A stretch of DNA of 35,534 nt from an uncultured bacterium (GCA_905215145.1 CAJMOW010000006.1:1-35534), one strand, 5' to 3'. Positions 7,963 to 16,974 are shown, numbered from the stretch's first letter. Notes: generated by a model not told the origin, from the sequence alone. Made by a program: numbers and translations.

Positions 7963-9264
7963 GTGGGTGCTTTTACTATAAAAAATCAACCAGAAAAAGA
8001 TACTCCAATTAAAAAGAATGTGGAAATAAAGGATGCAGATAAAAAAAATAATGGTATTAGTGATGAAGAAGGAAGAATATTTAATGCCTGTATAGATTAT
8101 TTTATCACAGAGCAGGCAGTTCTTGTTAATAAATTAAATGCTTCGTTGAGCGAAGATAGGTATTTAGAAATCAAGAATAATATTTTGAATATTGCAGATC
8201 GTTATCTTAAAGAACATTGCAACAATTCAGATTCGGCTAAAAAGTTGTTAGAAAGATTTAAAACTTATATGTTTGGTTATTATATATTAGAGCCACTCTT
8301 AAATGATGAATCTTTATCAGACATTAAAGTGGTTACTTGGGATAACATTCGTGTGAAGCGTTTTGGAAAGAGAGAAAATGCAGGAATTAAGTTTTTAAGT
8401 GAAGAAGATTATAGAAGATTTATCCGAACAGTATGTTCCAGAAATAGGATTAGTATTAATAGTAAAAATGCATATCCTAATTTTTCAGATACTGTAAATA
8501 ATCCGCTGTTTCGTTTAAGAATTAACCTTTCAGATGCTATTGTAAACAACAATAATCAGACTACTTTACATATAAGACTTGAGCCAAAATCAAAAGTTAC
8601 TTTTGATAAATTGGTTGAAAGAAAATATATGACAGAGAATCAAAAAGAATATCTTATAAAAAAGTGGAGAGATGAAGGAGCAGGAATGCTTTTTGTTGGT
8701 CCTAATGCGTCAGGAAAAACTGTTGGCGTAAATGGAATGATAGAATATACACCTAAAGAAAAAAATATTCTAGCAATTCAGGAAACTGATGAGCTGTTTT
8801 TGATAAATCATCCTGAATTTATTTCAAGACATACGATTGAAGGAAATAATGAAGGTGATATTCATTATGGTCTTAAGGAACACAGTAAAAATGCATTGAT
8901 GGATGACTGGGATGTTTTCTGTCTAGGTGAAATCAAGTCCGGTGATGATGCAGCTTCATTTCCATCAATAGCAGCTACAGGTTCTCAATTTATTTTGACT
9001 TCTCATGGAATGGATGAAATAGAAGGTTTATATAAAATTGGCGATTATATTAAACAGGCTACAGGTTATGATCTTGACCAATGTATGCGTTTTTTACTTG
9101 GAATAAAAGTTGTTTGTTATATCAGAGATTATAAGATACAAAGTATTTCAGAGGTTAGAGGCTGGAATTATGATACAAATAAACTTGACGTTGTTAAACT
9201 GAATAATGAATGTATGCCAGATAATATAGATAAAAAAGTAGATAAGTTTTTCTTTAAGCTGTAG
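7963..9264 (+). CDS. TadA/CpaF-type secretion ATPase
   Basis: 433 residues from GTG 7963 with AAAGGGGTG upstream. The N-terminal domain (about 40-230) contains the LLNDESLSDIKVV segment typical of CpaF. The RecA-like core has Walker A GPNASGKT at 246-253, the ILAIQETDELFL Asp-box equivalent, and Walker B-like DVFCLGE at 317-323, followed by the TSHGMDEIEG region where TadA proteins have TxHA. Hexameric TadA powers assembly and retraction of Tad pili. The second position of the P-loop is Pro-Asn rather than the common GxxGxGKT, but the GKT is intact. The next genes are TadB and TadC, its membrane partners. Confidence 0.85.
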   Translation: MGAFTIKNQPEKDTPIKKNVEIKDADKKNNGISDEEGRIFNACIDYFITEQAVLVNKLNASLSEDRYLEIKNNILNIADRYLKEHCNNSDSAKKLLERFKTYMFGYYILEPLLNDESLSDIKVVTWDNIRVKRFGKRENAGIKFLSEEDYRRFIRTVCSRNRISINSKNAYPNFSDTVNNPLFRLRINLSDAIVNNNNQTTLHIRLEPKSKVTFDKLVERKYMTENQKEYLIKKWRDEGAGMLFVGPNASGKTVGVNGMIEYTPKEKNILAIQETDELFLINHPEFISRHTIEGNNEGDIHYGLKEHSKNALMDDWDVFCLGEIKSGDDAASFPSIAATGSQFILTSHGMDEIEGLYKIGDYIKQATGYDLDQCMRFLLGIKVVCYIRDYKIQSISEVRGWNYDTNKLDVVKLNNECMPDNIDKKVDKFFFKL

Positions 9265-9284
9265 AAAGAAGAGAGGAGGTTACA

Positions 9285-10235
9285 ATGATTTTTATAGGAT
9301 ATTTTATTATCTTTATCTGTTTTGTTGGCTTGAGTTATCTACTTGTTAATACCATTAAAGAAAAAAAAGTCTTTAATGTTGTAGCTGAACAGTTGAAGGT
9401 ACGTACTAACATAATTTCAAAAGCTAGAATTAAATCTAGTGAGGAAGAATATAAAATTGTTGGTAATGATGAAAAAGTAGGCTTTTTTACAAGGCGAGCT
9501 TATTGTAAAAATATGAGCAGCTTGAAAAGAAAGTTCCCTCATATTAACACAGAGTTAGTGCTTTTATTCGTGGCATTAATTACATTGCTTATTGGAATAA
9601 TTACAGCTATTATTTTACAAAATACAATGTTTGTTTTACTGGCATGCATTATAACAGTATTTTTTTTCTATTTTTTATATCATGCTGTATCAGATATGCA
9701 GGTTAAAAAGATAGATGAAAGTATATTACAGTTTGCAAATCTTCTACATAGTTATTCATATCAAAACGATTTAATATCTGTATTTGAGTCAATAACTCCA
9801 CAGTTAGAAGAACCTTTAAGAACAGCAGTAGCTACATGTGTAGCAGAATCGAGAGTAGATGGTGATGTGTCAGGAGCTATAGGAAGATTGTCGTTGAAGA
9901 TGCGACATAGAAAACTTACGGAACTGTTACAAGCACTTGAAGCAGGTAGTAAGAATAATGCTAATTATAAAGCAATAATTGGTCGTTGCTATGATTCAAT
10001 CATTATTTATAAAGGAGAAAAGGAAATAAGAAGAGCAACTGCCAGGGGTGCAAGAATTAATATTATTTTAATGTTGTTTATTTTTGTTTTATGTATTGCT
10101 ACATTAGTATTTTTTTTGGAATTACCTTTAAGCTTGATATTTTTCAGTGATACTGTAGGTAATAAGATGTTTCTATTTTGCTGTATTGTACTTTTATATG
10201 TGTGTTGGAAGTTTATTACGTTAGGCAGCAAGTAA
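9285..10235 (+). CDS. TadB-like pilus platform protein
   Basis: 316 residues, GAGAGGAGG before ATG 9285. Membrane helices at about 1-21, 88-130 (two), 255-282 and 290-312 enclose a cytoplasmic helical T2SSF-type domain (about 135-250) with DESILQFANLLHSYSYQ and KLTELLQALEAGSKNN. This is the arrangement of TadB, one of two paired platform proteins that sit above the TadA hexamer and lift pilin subunits from the membrane. It precedes TadC, as in other tad loci. Confidence 0.75.
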   Translation: MIFIGYFIIFICFVGLSYLLVNTIKEKKVFNVVAEQLKVRTNIISKARIKSSEEEYKIVGNDEKVGFFTRRAYCKNMSSLKRKFPHINTELVLLFVALITLLIGIITAIILQNTMFVLLACIITVFFFYFLYHAVSDMQVKKIDESILQFANLLHSYSYQNDLISVFESITPQLEEPLRTAVATCVAESRVDGDVSGAIGRLSLKMRHRKLTELLQALEAGSKNNANYKAIIGRCYDSIIIYKGEKEIRRATARGARINIILMLFIFVLCIATLVFFLELPLSLIFFSDTVGNKMFLFCCIVLLYVCWKFITLGSK

Positions 10236-10260
10236 AAAAACTGAATAGGAGGTGGAATTC

Positions 10261-11103
10261 TTGATAATGACTATTGCTATAGGAATTGTGATTGTAGCAA
10301 TATCTATATTAATCGGTTTTTTGGTGTATTTTAAGGCATCAGATAATTCGCTTAACAGAGTACATGAAGCAAAAAGAGAACTTTATGAATCTAATTCAAA
10401 ACTAAGCAAGTTAATAAGATTAAAACCAAAGACTTATAATAAACTTCAGATTTATCTTAGTCAGGTAGGCGTTAATTATCTATTAAAAAGGGTTGTAGAT
10501 CCTGTTGAATATGAATTCGTTAATGTTTTACTAGCTTTTGCATTTGGGACATTGGGATATTGTTTTTTTGGTTTAATTGGATTACTGCTAGGTTGTATTT
10601 TAGGTTTCTTTATGCTTCGTATACTGTTAGAGATAAATAATAGTAGGGATAATGATAAGATTGTTGAAGATCTGCAATCTATTTATGAAAATATCAAGAT
10701 TAATACAGAATCTGGAGTATTTTTGACCGAAGCGTTAAATTCATGTTATAAGGTGGCTTCGTGTGATAGGTTAAAGAAAGCCCTATATGAAATGATAACA
10801 GATATTATGGTAAAGCAGAATGTGATGGATGCTATAGAAGATTTTAAGCTGAAATTTAAGAGTGTTCATATTGATACATTTTGTACTGTTTTAAGGCAGG
10901 GATATGAAACTGGTGATACTATGACAGCTTTATCCAGTATATCACAGCAATTGATTAGTATCCAAAAAACTGTTGAAATAAAACATAAGCAGCGACTTGA
11001 AAATGATATAACTAAAGTTATGTTAGTTATTCTGATTGCAATAATTGTTGTAGTTATGTATGCCGTTGTTATCGAGTATTCGATTGCTATGGTGTCATAT
11101 TAA
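10261..11103 (+). CDS. TadC-like pilus platform protein
   Basis: 280 residues from TTG 10261, chosen because AGGAGGTGG (10247-10255) lies five bases upstream; ATG 10267 is an alternative two codons later. There is an N-terminal helix (1-22), a helix pair at about 78-118, a cytoplasmic T2SSF-like domain (about 128-245) with NTESGVFLTEALNSCYK and FCTVLRQGYETGDTMTALSSI, and a C-terminal helix. The GYETGD turn corresponds to the conserved G-E-x-G region of T2SSF proteins. It forms the second half of the Tad inner-membrane platform. Confidence 0.75.
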   Translation: MIMTIAIGIVIVAISILIGFLVYFKASDNSLNRVHEAKRELYESNSKLSKLIRLKPKTYNKLQIYLSQVGVNYLLKRVVDPVEYEFVNVLLAFAFGTLGYCFFGLIGLLLGCILGFFMLRILLEINNSRDNDKIVEDLQSIYENIKINTESGVFLTEALNSCYKVASCDRLKKALYEMITDIMVKQNVMDAIEDFKLKFKSVHIDTFCTVLRQGYETGDTMTALSSISQQLISIQKTVEIKHKQRLENDITKVMLVILIAIIVVVMYAVVIEYSIAMVSY

Positions 11104-11138
11104 TATATTAATTTAAATGTAAAGGAGACATGTGATGA

Positions 11139-11351
11139 GTGATGAGGAGTATTAAGAATTCTGAGGAAAAAAAGAAAAATGTTTTTATTAAGTTAAAGCA
11201 CAAAGGTGATGAATTCATCGGCAAGGCTATCCTTATTATATTAGCCTTAATTGTAGGTGGTATATTTATCGCAACAATGAAACCGCAGTTTACAAGTTTC
11301 ATGACTAAGACAGGTACTAAAATGGATAGTTTCTTTGATCAGATTGGCTAG
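11139..11351 (+). CDS. Flp-like Tad pilin
   Basis: 70 residues from GTG 11139 (ATG 11142 is also possible). AAAGGAG lies about 11 bases upstream with two dead-end starts (ATG-TGA at 11130 and a six-codon frame from 11135) between, so initiation may be weak or regulated. A basic leader (to KHKG) is followed by DEFIGKAILIILALIVGGIF and a short polar tail, the size and layout of Flp major pilins. The usual Glu at +5 after the cleavage Gly is Gly here, while both neighbouring pseudopilins keep Glu at +5. It is probably the main fibre subunit, exported and cleaved by the prepilin peptidase at the window start. Confidence 0.65.
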   Translation: MMRSIKNSEEKKKNVFIKLKHKGDEFIGKAILIILALIVGGIFIATMKPQFTSFMTKTGTKMDSFFDQIG

Positions 11352-11360
11352 GAGTGAGAG

Positions 11361-11834
11361 ATGAAAAAAGTGGTTAAAAAAATATTAAAATATAAATTAA
11401 ATGGTGAGCAGTTTATTGAAGCTTCTGTATGTATATTAGCCACTGTTATATGTTCAGCTTGTATTATACTGTGTTTTTCTGTATGGATGACACAGTATTC
11501 TACAAATGACACATTGAATCTTATTCAAACATCTTATATGAAAAAAATGGAGATTGCCGGATATCTAACGAATGAGGATGAAGTTGCATTAAAAAAGGAA
11601 TTATCAGATGCAGGTATTAAAAATGTATCATTAACAGGTACAACAACTTCTCAAAAGGTTTATGGGCAGCCTATAGATCTTGTAATTACAGGTGATGTTA
11701 ATTTATCAGATGCAAGTATCAGTAGTTTTAGTCATTTTGCTGATACTGTTGAATTTCTTCAAAAAAAACTTAAGATAGATAATTTCGGCAAATTCACATA
11801 CAATAAAAGGATTTCAGGAACAAGCAAGTGTTAG
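11361..11834 (+). CDS. TadE-like pseudopilin
   Basis: 157 residues, TAGGAGTGAGAG before the ATG. The leader KKVVKKILKYKLNG is followed by EQFIE and a hydrophobic helix (about 19-40): a textbook type IV prepilin site with cleavage after Gly and Glu at +5. The soluble remainder (about 45-157) is a mixed domain with no named family. Pseudopilins of this kind (TadE) initiate or cap Tad pili. It lies between the Flp-like pilin and a second pseudopilin, overlapping the region of the next gene's ribosome binding site. Confidence 0.65.
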   Translation: MKKVVKKILKYKLNGEQFIEASVCILATVICSACIILCFSVWMTQYSTNDTLNLIQTSYMKKMEIAGYLTNEDEVALKKELSDAGIKNVSLTGTTTSQKVYGQPIDLVITGDVNLSDASISSFSHFADTVEFLQKKLKIDNFGKFTYNKRISGTSKC

Positions 11835-11845
11835 GGGGTGGAGCT

Positions 11846-12496
11846 GTGAAACTTTTAAAGAAAAAAGACAATGGTTCTATCATGTATGAAATGATTACAT
11901 TGATACTTATCGCTACAATGATGGCTTTCCTGGTAACATTATTGTATGAACGTCAGCTTAAAAGTATTAAGTTTCAATGCGATAATGATGTTATAACAGC
12001 TTCACTTGCAGCAAATAAAGTAGATGTTTATAGTCTTGCTACAAACTACAACATTTTAATGGATACAGGCACTCTGGATGGCTCTGTTACATATGGAAAT
12101 GTTGTGTCAGGTGGTTCAGTTACAGAACAGTTTAGAAATGCATCATTTAAAGCATATGATGTAGCTTATAATTGTTTTTGTGATGCACTTAAAACAAATA
12201 TGTCTTTAGATGATGATTTTAAACCTACTAAAACTACCCAAATTATAGCAGTTAAAATTGTTGATTTTAGGTTATATAATGTGTGCAATAATGATGTTTT
12301 TGAGATTAAAAAAACAGATGGTAGTTATTCTGTTGAAGCTCATGCAGACAGTATTAATAGTTTTAAAACTCCGTCTGATGATGTTGTGGGAGCTTCAGGC
12401 TTGTATGTTAAAGTAGAAGTTACAATAAATAATTCAATAAAAAAAGGTACATCAAAATTCAATTTATCATCTTATGTTGATTCTACTCAAAGTTAA
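11846..12496 (+). CDS. TadE/TadF-like pseudopilin
   Basis: 216 residues from GTG 11846, placed behind AGGGGGTGG (11833-11842); an earlier GTG at 11828 precedes that site. The leader MKLLKKKDNG is followed by SIMYE and a hydrophobic helix (ITLILIATMMAFLVTLLY): prepilin cleavage after Gly10 with Glu at +5. The exported part (about 35-216) contains a conserved-looking strand-rich region (YVKVEVTINNSIKKG near the end). Size and place fit the larger minor pilin TadF. No cysteine-rich or adhesive motif is seen. Confidence 0.6.
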   Translation: MKLLKKKDNGSIMYEMITLILIATMMAFLVTLLYERQLKSIKFQCDNDVITASLAANKVDVYSLATNYNILMDTGTLDGSVTYGNVVSGGSVTEQFRNASFKAYDVAYNCFCDALKTNMSLDDDFKPTKTTQIIAVKIVDFRLYNVCNNDVFEIKKTDGSYSVEAHADSINSFKTPSDDVVGASGLYVKVEVTINNSIKKGTSKFNLSSYVDSTQS

Positions 12497-12536
12497 GGAT
12501 GTATATTGAAATATAAATATTGGACTGGAGGTAAAA

Positions 12537-13163
12537 ATGAAAAATAAAATAAAAAGTATTTCACTTGCTATTGTTTTTGCTTTAATTGCTTTAATAGCAT
12601 TAATCTATATCAATACTAAAGTGATTACTAAGGAAGATACAACGGATGCAGTTATTGCAGTTAAAAATATAGCTCATAATACTCAGATAACAGAACAGAA
12701 TGTTAGTGAGTATTTTAAGGTGCAGAAAGTTAATTCAAACATGGTAACAGATAAAACTTTGAAAAATATGAATGGGCTTGTTGGTAAATATGTGTCTACT
12801 GATATGATATATGATAAAGCAACTATCAATTCAGATATGTTCAGCCCAAAAGAGGATATTATGAATAGCTATAAGAATCCAATAAAAATGTCATTCAGTG
12901 TAGCAGCTTTTTCTGATGCAGTATGTGGACGTATTAGAACAGGAGACTTTATAGATATATATGGGGTTAGCAGTATATTAAGTCAGGATATCCTTAAAAA
13001 TGCATATGTTGAAAAGGTATATGATTCATCCGGAGTTGAAGTTTTGAATTCTGATACAACAACAAGTGCAACAGCATTTACTGTTATCATCGAATCTGGC
13101 GATGAAAATAAACTGTTAGAAATGCTTAAAAACAGTAAAGTAGTTATAACAAAAGTTAAGTAA
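12537..13163 (+). CDS. CpaB/RcpC-like SAF-domain pilus assembly protein
   Basis: 208 residues, GGAGG before ATG 12537. One N-terminal helix (about 6-27), then a SAF domain (VIAVKNIAHNTQITEQNVSEYFK ... GKYVSTDMIYDKATI) and an RcpC/CpaB-type domain (SFSVAAFSDAVCGRIRTGDFIDIY...). CpaB proteins sit at the outer face of the membrane and organise Tad pilus assembly. It closes the Tad operon; a strong hairpin follows 12 bases later. Confidence 0.7.
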   Translation: MKNKIKSISLAIVFALIALIALIYINTKVITKEDTTDAVIAVKNIAHNTQITEQNVSEYFKVQKVNSNMVTDKTLKNMNGLVGKYVSTDMIYDKATINSDMFSPKEDIMNSYKNPIKMSFSVAAFSDAVCGRIRTGDFIDIYGVSSILSQDILKNAYVEKVYDSSGVEVLNSDTTTSATAFTVIIESGDENKLLEMLKNSKVVITKVK

Positions 13164-13174
13164 TATATGACATT

Positions 13175-13212
13175 AATGAAGGCAGAATTATATTCTGCCT
13201 TCATTTGCATTT
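13175..13212 (+). terminator. Terminator after the Tad operon
   Basis: A perfect inverted repeat of about 14 bp (AATGAAGGCAGAAT with its complement, 13175-13188 and 13192-13205) encloses a three-base TAT loop and is followed by TTGCATTTCT. The T-run is imperfect but the stem is long. It ends the 7068-13163 operon just before a new promoter. Confidence 0.75.
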
Positions 13213-13237
13213 CTATATAAAATATAGAATTAACATA

Positions 13238-13265
13238 TTGACAAATAACAAAATAAGTATACAAT
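13238..13265 (+). promoter_or_regulatory. Promoter of the repeated TTGACAAATAACAAAA family, copy 1
   Basis: TTGACA (13238-13243), 16-bp spacer, TACAAT (13260-13265), 35 bp before the GTGAGGGG ribosome site of 13300. The sixteen bases TTGACAAATAACAAAA recur at 16975 and 35465, and with one change at 34122. It drives the two-gene surface unit 13300-16896. Confidence 0.75.
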
Positions 13266-13299
13266 TAGAATATAAAATAAATTAAGTGAGGGGATAAAC

Positions 13300-14496
13300 A
13301 TGAAGATTAAAGAAATAATTAAATGGATACAAAAGTTAGGAAATAATGTGGTTTCCTTTGTAAAAATGAAACCATATGTTGCTGTAATTCTAGTTGGAGC
13401 TGCTGTTGCAGTACCTATAGCTATAGTTCATAGTCATTATAGTAATCCAGATGAAATAGATGTTAATGTGGATGATGTAAATGAATTACAAAGGCTGTCA
13501 GATTTAAAAATGTTATATGATAATACCTTATTTATGTCTGAAAACAATATTTTTTCGGATGAAGATAGGGAAAAAGATATTGAATTTTTAAAAGAAATTA
13601 AGGTATCTATAGATGATAAAAGTATCAGTGATGATGATGCGGACAAGCTAAAGAATCTTAATGACATATTAACAGATATTGCTACTACAAATAAGAAAAG
13701 TATGGAAGATTCACTAGCTCAAATACAGGCTAAGTATCTGGTAATAACAGATGATAATGGAAAGCAGGATGGTTATACTATTATAAATGTAAATAGTGAT
13801 GAAAAGAAAAACTATGATGATATTATTTCTGAGATAGAAAATGACATTAAAAGTGGATATTTTGTAGATGCTAATTCTAAATTAATAGAGCTTTCTCAAT
13901 TCTTAAGTAGTCATAATGAAGCAACTGGTGAAGTAATAGAAACTAAAGTAGAACCTGATGGAACAATAAAGGTAGTTCCTATAGTTAAAAACAATAGTAA
14001 CTCGGAAGATGAACACCCTAATAATATTATTAACCAGCAATCTTCTACTAATAATGAATATAATAAGGTCGGTGCTCATCCTGAATCACAACCTAATAAT
14101 AATGTAATAAATCCAAATAATAAAGCTGAAGAAATAAAAAAATCACCTACTAACAATAATCAAAACAACAATTCAAGTAATAATTCAAGTAATAATTCAA
14201 GTGATAATCCAAGCAAACCATCAACTGATAATGACAAGCCTAAAGCACCTAAGTATACAAAAGAGCAAAATGATCTTATTAATTCAATTTTAAATGAATG
14301 GTATGATCTTGAAATCACAGAAGAAGAAGCTAATGTAAAATTAAGAAATTCATTCCCTAATATGACTATGACAACAAAACATATAGGTGATGAAGCAGAA
14401 GCAAGAGCATTGTGGAATTCATTAGGGGAGGAATATCTTAAATCAAATATTCTTATAAGTAATAGATTTGGTTCATATTTCATCTATGGTAAATAG
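13300..14496 (+). CDS. Membrane-anchored protein with Asn/Ser-rich linker, unknown function
   Basis: 398 residues, GAGGGG before ATG 13300. A short basic start and one helix (about 27-45) anchor it; the rest is probably outside the cell. Residues 50-215 are acidic and helical, 235-320 is a disordered Asn/Ser/Pro linker that contains a 12-bp tandem DNA repeat, and 325-398 is a compact C-terminal domain (YTKEQNDLINSILNEWYDLEITEEEANVKLRNSFP...). No LPXTG motif. It shares a transcript with the InlB-repeat protein at 14515, so a role in cell-surface contact is likely but unproven. Confidence 0.65.
   Translation: MKIKEIIKWIQKLGNNVVSFVKMKPYVAVILVGAAVAVPIAIVHSHYSNPDEIDVNVDDVNELQRLSDLKMLYDNTLFMSENNIFSDEDREKDIEFLKEIKVSIDDKSISDDDADKLKNLNDILTDIATTNKKSMEDSLAQIQAKYLVITDDNGKQDGYTIINVNSDEKKNYDDIISEIENDIKSGYFVDANSKLIELSQFLSSHNEATGEVIETKVEPDGTIKVVPIVKNNSNSEDEHPNNIINQQSSTNNEYNKVGAHPESQPNNNVINPNNKAEEIKKSPTNNNQNNNSSNNSSNNSSDNPSKPSTDNDKPKAPKYTKEQNDLINSILNEWYDLEITEEEANVKLRNSFPNMTMTTKHIGDEAEARALWNSLGEEYLKSNILISNRFGSYFIYGK
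14170..14205 (+). repeat. Three tandem 12-bp repeats coding for Asn-Ser-Ser-Asn
   Basis: Unit AATTCAAGTAAT at 14170, 14182 and (with one change, AATTCAAGTGAT) 14194. They keep the reading frame and extend the linker of the surface protein at 13300; copy number may vary between strains. Confidence 0.8.
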
Positions 14497-14514
14497 ACGA
14501 TAGAAAGGAGAATT

Positions 14515-16896
14515 ATGAAGAAATTTTTAACAGGCATACTTGCATTTTTATCTTTATCACTATTATGTGTAAAGGTTAATGCAGCAACACTTACTTATGA
14601 TGAAAATACAGAAAAAGATGGGTATCATCTTGAAGTGTATGATGAAACACACTGTGTACATTCAACAGGGAATTCTAATTATGTATCAATAGAATCAAGT
14701 GGTTTGCAAACTTCAATACCAATATTACAGGGAGCTTTTACTAATTATAATAATATTCCTGGTAGATTGGAATTTACTAATAAATATGTTACAGGTAAAA
14801 ATAATCATTTGGTTAGTACAATACAGGCATTATTTTATATTGATGCACCAGTAGGAAATCCTAATGCTATGATTTCACCTGCATCTGGATATAATGGCAC
14901 AGGTACACCTTTTGTTCGTATTGCAGAACCATATACATGTCAAATGGATGGTTATGCAGGATACTCGTATTTCAGAGCATATTTTTCATATTGTAATAAA
15001 CATAAAAAATATTATTATGTTGGTGATCAGCACGTAAGTTACGTATGTACAGCAGGAGAAATTGGAAAAAATATGACTGCTACATTTACATATGAGCATG
15101 ATCTTACCAGGTATTTAATTACTCCTAACAATTATACTGTTCATTTTAATTCAAATGGCGGTGTTGGAGATATGGAATCTCAGAAGTTTACTTATGATAC
15201 AAGTGGTTCACTTAATAGTAATATATTTGTTAAAGACGGATATATGTTTGCCGGATGGAATACTAAAGAAGATGGCACTGGCATTAAATATTCAGATAAT
15301 CAAACTGTAATTAATCTTACAACAGAAAAAGATAGTATTATTGAACTATATGCACAATGGAAGCCTATTAAATACTTTATTACTTTTATAGATAATAATG
15401 CAGTCAGCGGTACTATGTACGATAAAATGATGTATTTTGATGAAGCAGATAATTTGCCGAAATTAGGATATGAAAAATATTATAAAATATTCTATGATGC
15501 TGCTGGTGGTACAAGCGAAAAAGATAGTGAAATAGATAATTTTCTTTTTAATGGTTGGTTAGATACTTCTGATTTTGTATATAATAATGAGAAATATAGT
15601 CCAGAAAACTTTAATCTTGCTTATTTAGGTATGATCAATGGAGTATATGATAAATATAATATGTTCTTAAAATGGGAAAAAGACAAGGCAAAATGTCAAG
15701 TTGGAGTATATCCAGATAAAGCTATGGTTAATAATATGACTTTGCAATATGGCGAAAGAGTAAAGCTTCTTGCTGATTGGAATAATCCAGGTGTAATGTT
15801 ACCGGATGCAGATAAAGATGGTTATGCCTTAGTAGGATGGCGTACATTTGCTGGAGATATTAGAAAAGTAAATGAAAGATATTATCCTATAACTAATGAA
15901 ACACTTAATGCTGTATGGGATAAACCTGATGTGGAATTATATTTTTCAGGTTACAATAAAATTTTTGAATGTGATGGAAAGACTTATTGTAAAGAACCTG
16001 TCCAGATTAGAGCTATAGGTAATGATATATATTTTCCTGTTAGTAATGTATACATAACTAAACCTAATAGTGATGATTATATAAGCTATAATTCAGATAG
16101 CTATCAGAAATTATATTATGCTGACGATTGTGATAATGAAGATCACATTATATTACAGGCAAAATCAAGTATCAATACAACCAAAGGAAAGGTATATAGT
16201 GAGCCTAAAAACCTTGATTTTTATATTGACCATACAGCTCCTGAGCTTAATGTAAGTTGTGATTCTGCTAAATATGTTAATGTAAAAGCAACGGATTCTC
16301 AGTCTGGTTTAAGTGTTATAACATTACAAAAGCTTGTTAATGGTAATTGGAAAGATTATACAAGTATAACGATTAATGATACTTCTAAGTATAAAGAAGA
16401 TTTTGAAAGAATAAAGGTAGAGCAGGATTCCTATGGATATAAATTCAGGGTTAAATGTTCAGATCATTTGGATAATACAACAATATCAGATGAATTTTAT
16501 GTAATTCCACTTTCATTTAGAGTAAAGTTTTCTAAGATTAATGGTACAACAGTGGGTTCAGATGAAGTGCTGCATTATCTTGAAGGTGGAAATATGATGG
16601 GGTATCTTGTAGTTGATACATTTGGATTTGCGGATTCTATCGAATATGAGTTTGATGAATCATTAAATGTAAATAAACAGTTTGTATATCCTAATAATAA
16701 TCCTGAAGGTAAATATACAGATGAAAAGGAATTCTTAATACCTATAACAATTTTAAGGAATACAGATATACCTATAAATATTACAGTTAAGAGAGAAGAT
16801 GAAGTTCAAAAGGCTACGGTGTATTTGGATTTAGCACCGATTGATTTTTCTACTATAAGAAGCAGGATAAGAAGGCAGCCAGGACAGGCTAATTAG
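14515..16896 (+). CDS. Secreted InlB-repeat surface protein with C-terminal RRQPGQAN module
   Basis: 793 residues, GAAAGGAG before ATG 14515. Signal peptide (MKKFLTGILAFLSLSLLCVKVNAA, cut after about residue 23). A strand-rich N-terminal region is followed by a clear Listeria-Bacteroides (InlB B-type) repeat at about 206-284, with HFNSNGG, DGYMFAGWNTKEDGTG and LYAQW, and degenerate copies to about 470 (GYALVGWRTF...). Residues 560-660 resemble a bacterial Ig-like region (DHTAPELNV...). The last 130 residues form a domain shared with the protein at 18993, ending SRIRRQPGQAN. No LPXTG or C-terminal anchor, so attachment may depend on the shared tail. Likely adhesin (inference). Confidence 0.75.
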   Translation: MKKFLTGILAFLSLSLLCVKVNAATLTYDENTEKDGYHLEVYDETHCVHSTGNSNYVSIESSGLQTSIPILQGAFTNYNNIPGRLEFTNKYVTGKNNHLVSTIQALFYIDAPVGNPNAMISPASGYNGTGTPFVRIAEPYTCQMDGYAGYSYFRAYFSYCNKHKKYYYVGDQHVSYVCTAGEIGKNMTATFTYEHDLTRYLITPNNYTVHFNSNGGVGDMESQKFTYDTSGSLNSNIFVKDGYMFAGWNTKEDGTGIKYSDNQTVINLTTEKDSIIELYAQWKPIKYFITFIDNNAVSGTMYDKMMYFDEADNLPKLGYEKYYKIFYDAAGGTSEKDSEIDNFLFNGWLDTSDFVYNNEKYSPENFNLAYLGMINGVYDKYNMFLKWEKDKAKCQVGVYPDKAMVNNMTLQYGERVKLLADWNNPGVMLPDADKDGYALVGWRTFAGDIRKVNERYYPITNETLNAVWDKPDVELYFSGYNKIFECDGKTYCKEPVQIRAIGNDIYFPVSNVYITKPNSDDYISYNSDSYQKLYYADDCDNEDHIILQAKSSINTTKGKVYSEPKNLDFYIDHTAPELNVSCDSAKYVNVKATDSQSGLSVITLQKLVNGNWKDYTSITINDTSKYKEDFERIKVEQDSYGYKFRVKCSDHLDNTTISDEFYVIPLSFRVKFSKINGTTVGSDEVLHYLEGGNMMGYLVVDTFGFADSIEYEFDESLNVNKQFVYPNNNPEGKYTDEKEFLIPITILRNTDIPINITVKREDEVQKATVYLDLAPIDFSTIRSRIRRQPGQAN
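16861..16893 (+). repeat. 33-bp direct repeat coding SRIRRQPGQAN, copy 1
   Basis: The last 33 coding bases before the stop region of the 14515 gene match 21024-21056 with a single silent difference (AGG versus AGA), although the upstream parts of the two genes are much more diverged. This suggests gene conversion, recent module exchange, or a constraint at nucleotide level. Confidence 0.8.
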
Positions 16897-16918
16897 TTAA
16901 TATAATATTGTTTTATAT

Positions 16919-16955
16919 AATAAAGTACCTTATATTTGAGGTACTTTATTTATTA
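16919..16955 (+). terminator. Terminator after the first surface-protein unit
   Basis: A perfect 12-bp stem AATAAAGTACCT / AGGTACTTTATT (16919-16930 and 16939-16950) with an eight-base loop. The 3' arm itself is T-rich and the hairpin is A-flanked upstream, so it may work in both directions. Confidence 0.75.
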
Positions 16956-16974
16956 AAAAAATGGAAAATAAATA

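Noticed and set aside
7963..9264. VirB11 rather than TadA for the secretion ATPase
   Set aside because: TadB, TadC, pilin, pseudopilin and CpaB genes follow directly, and Gram-positive T4SSs generally lack VirB11.
14160..14483. 107-residue minus-strand frame opposite the Asn/Ser linker
   Set aside because: Leu/Ser low-complexity translation is the antisense of the repeat-rich linker of a well-supported gene; no ribosome site.
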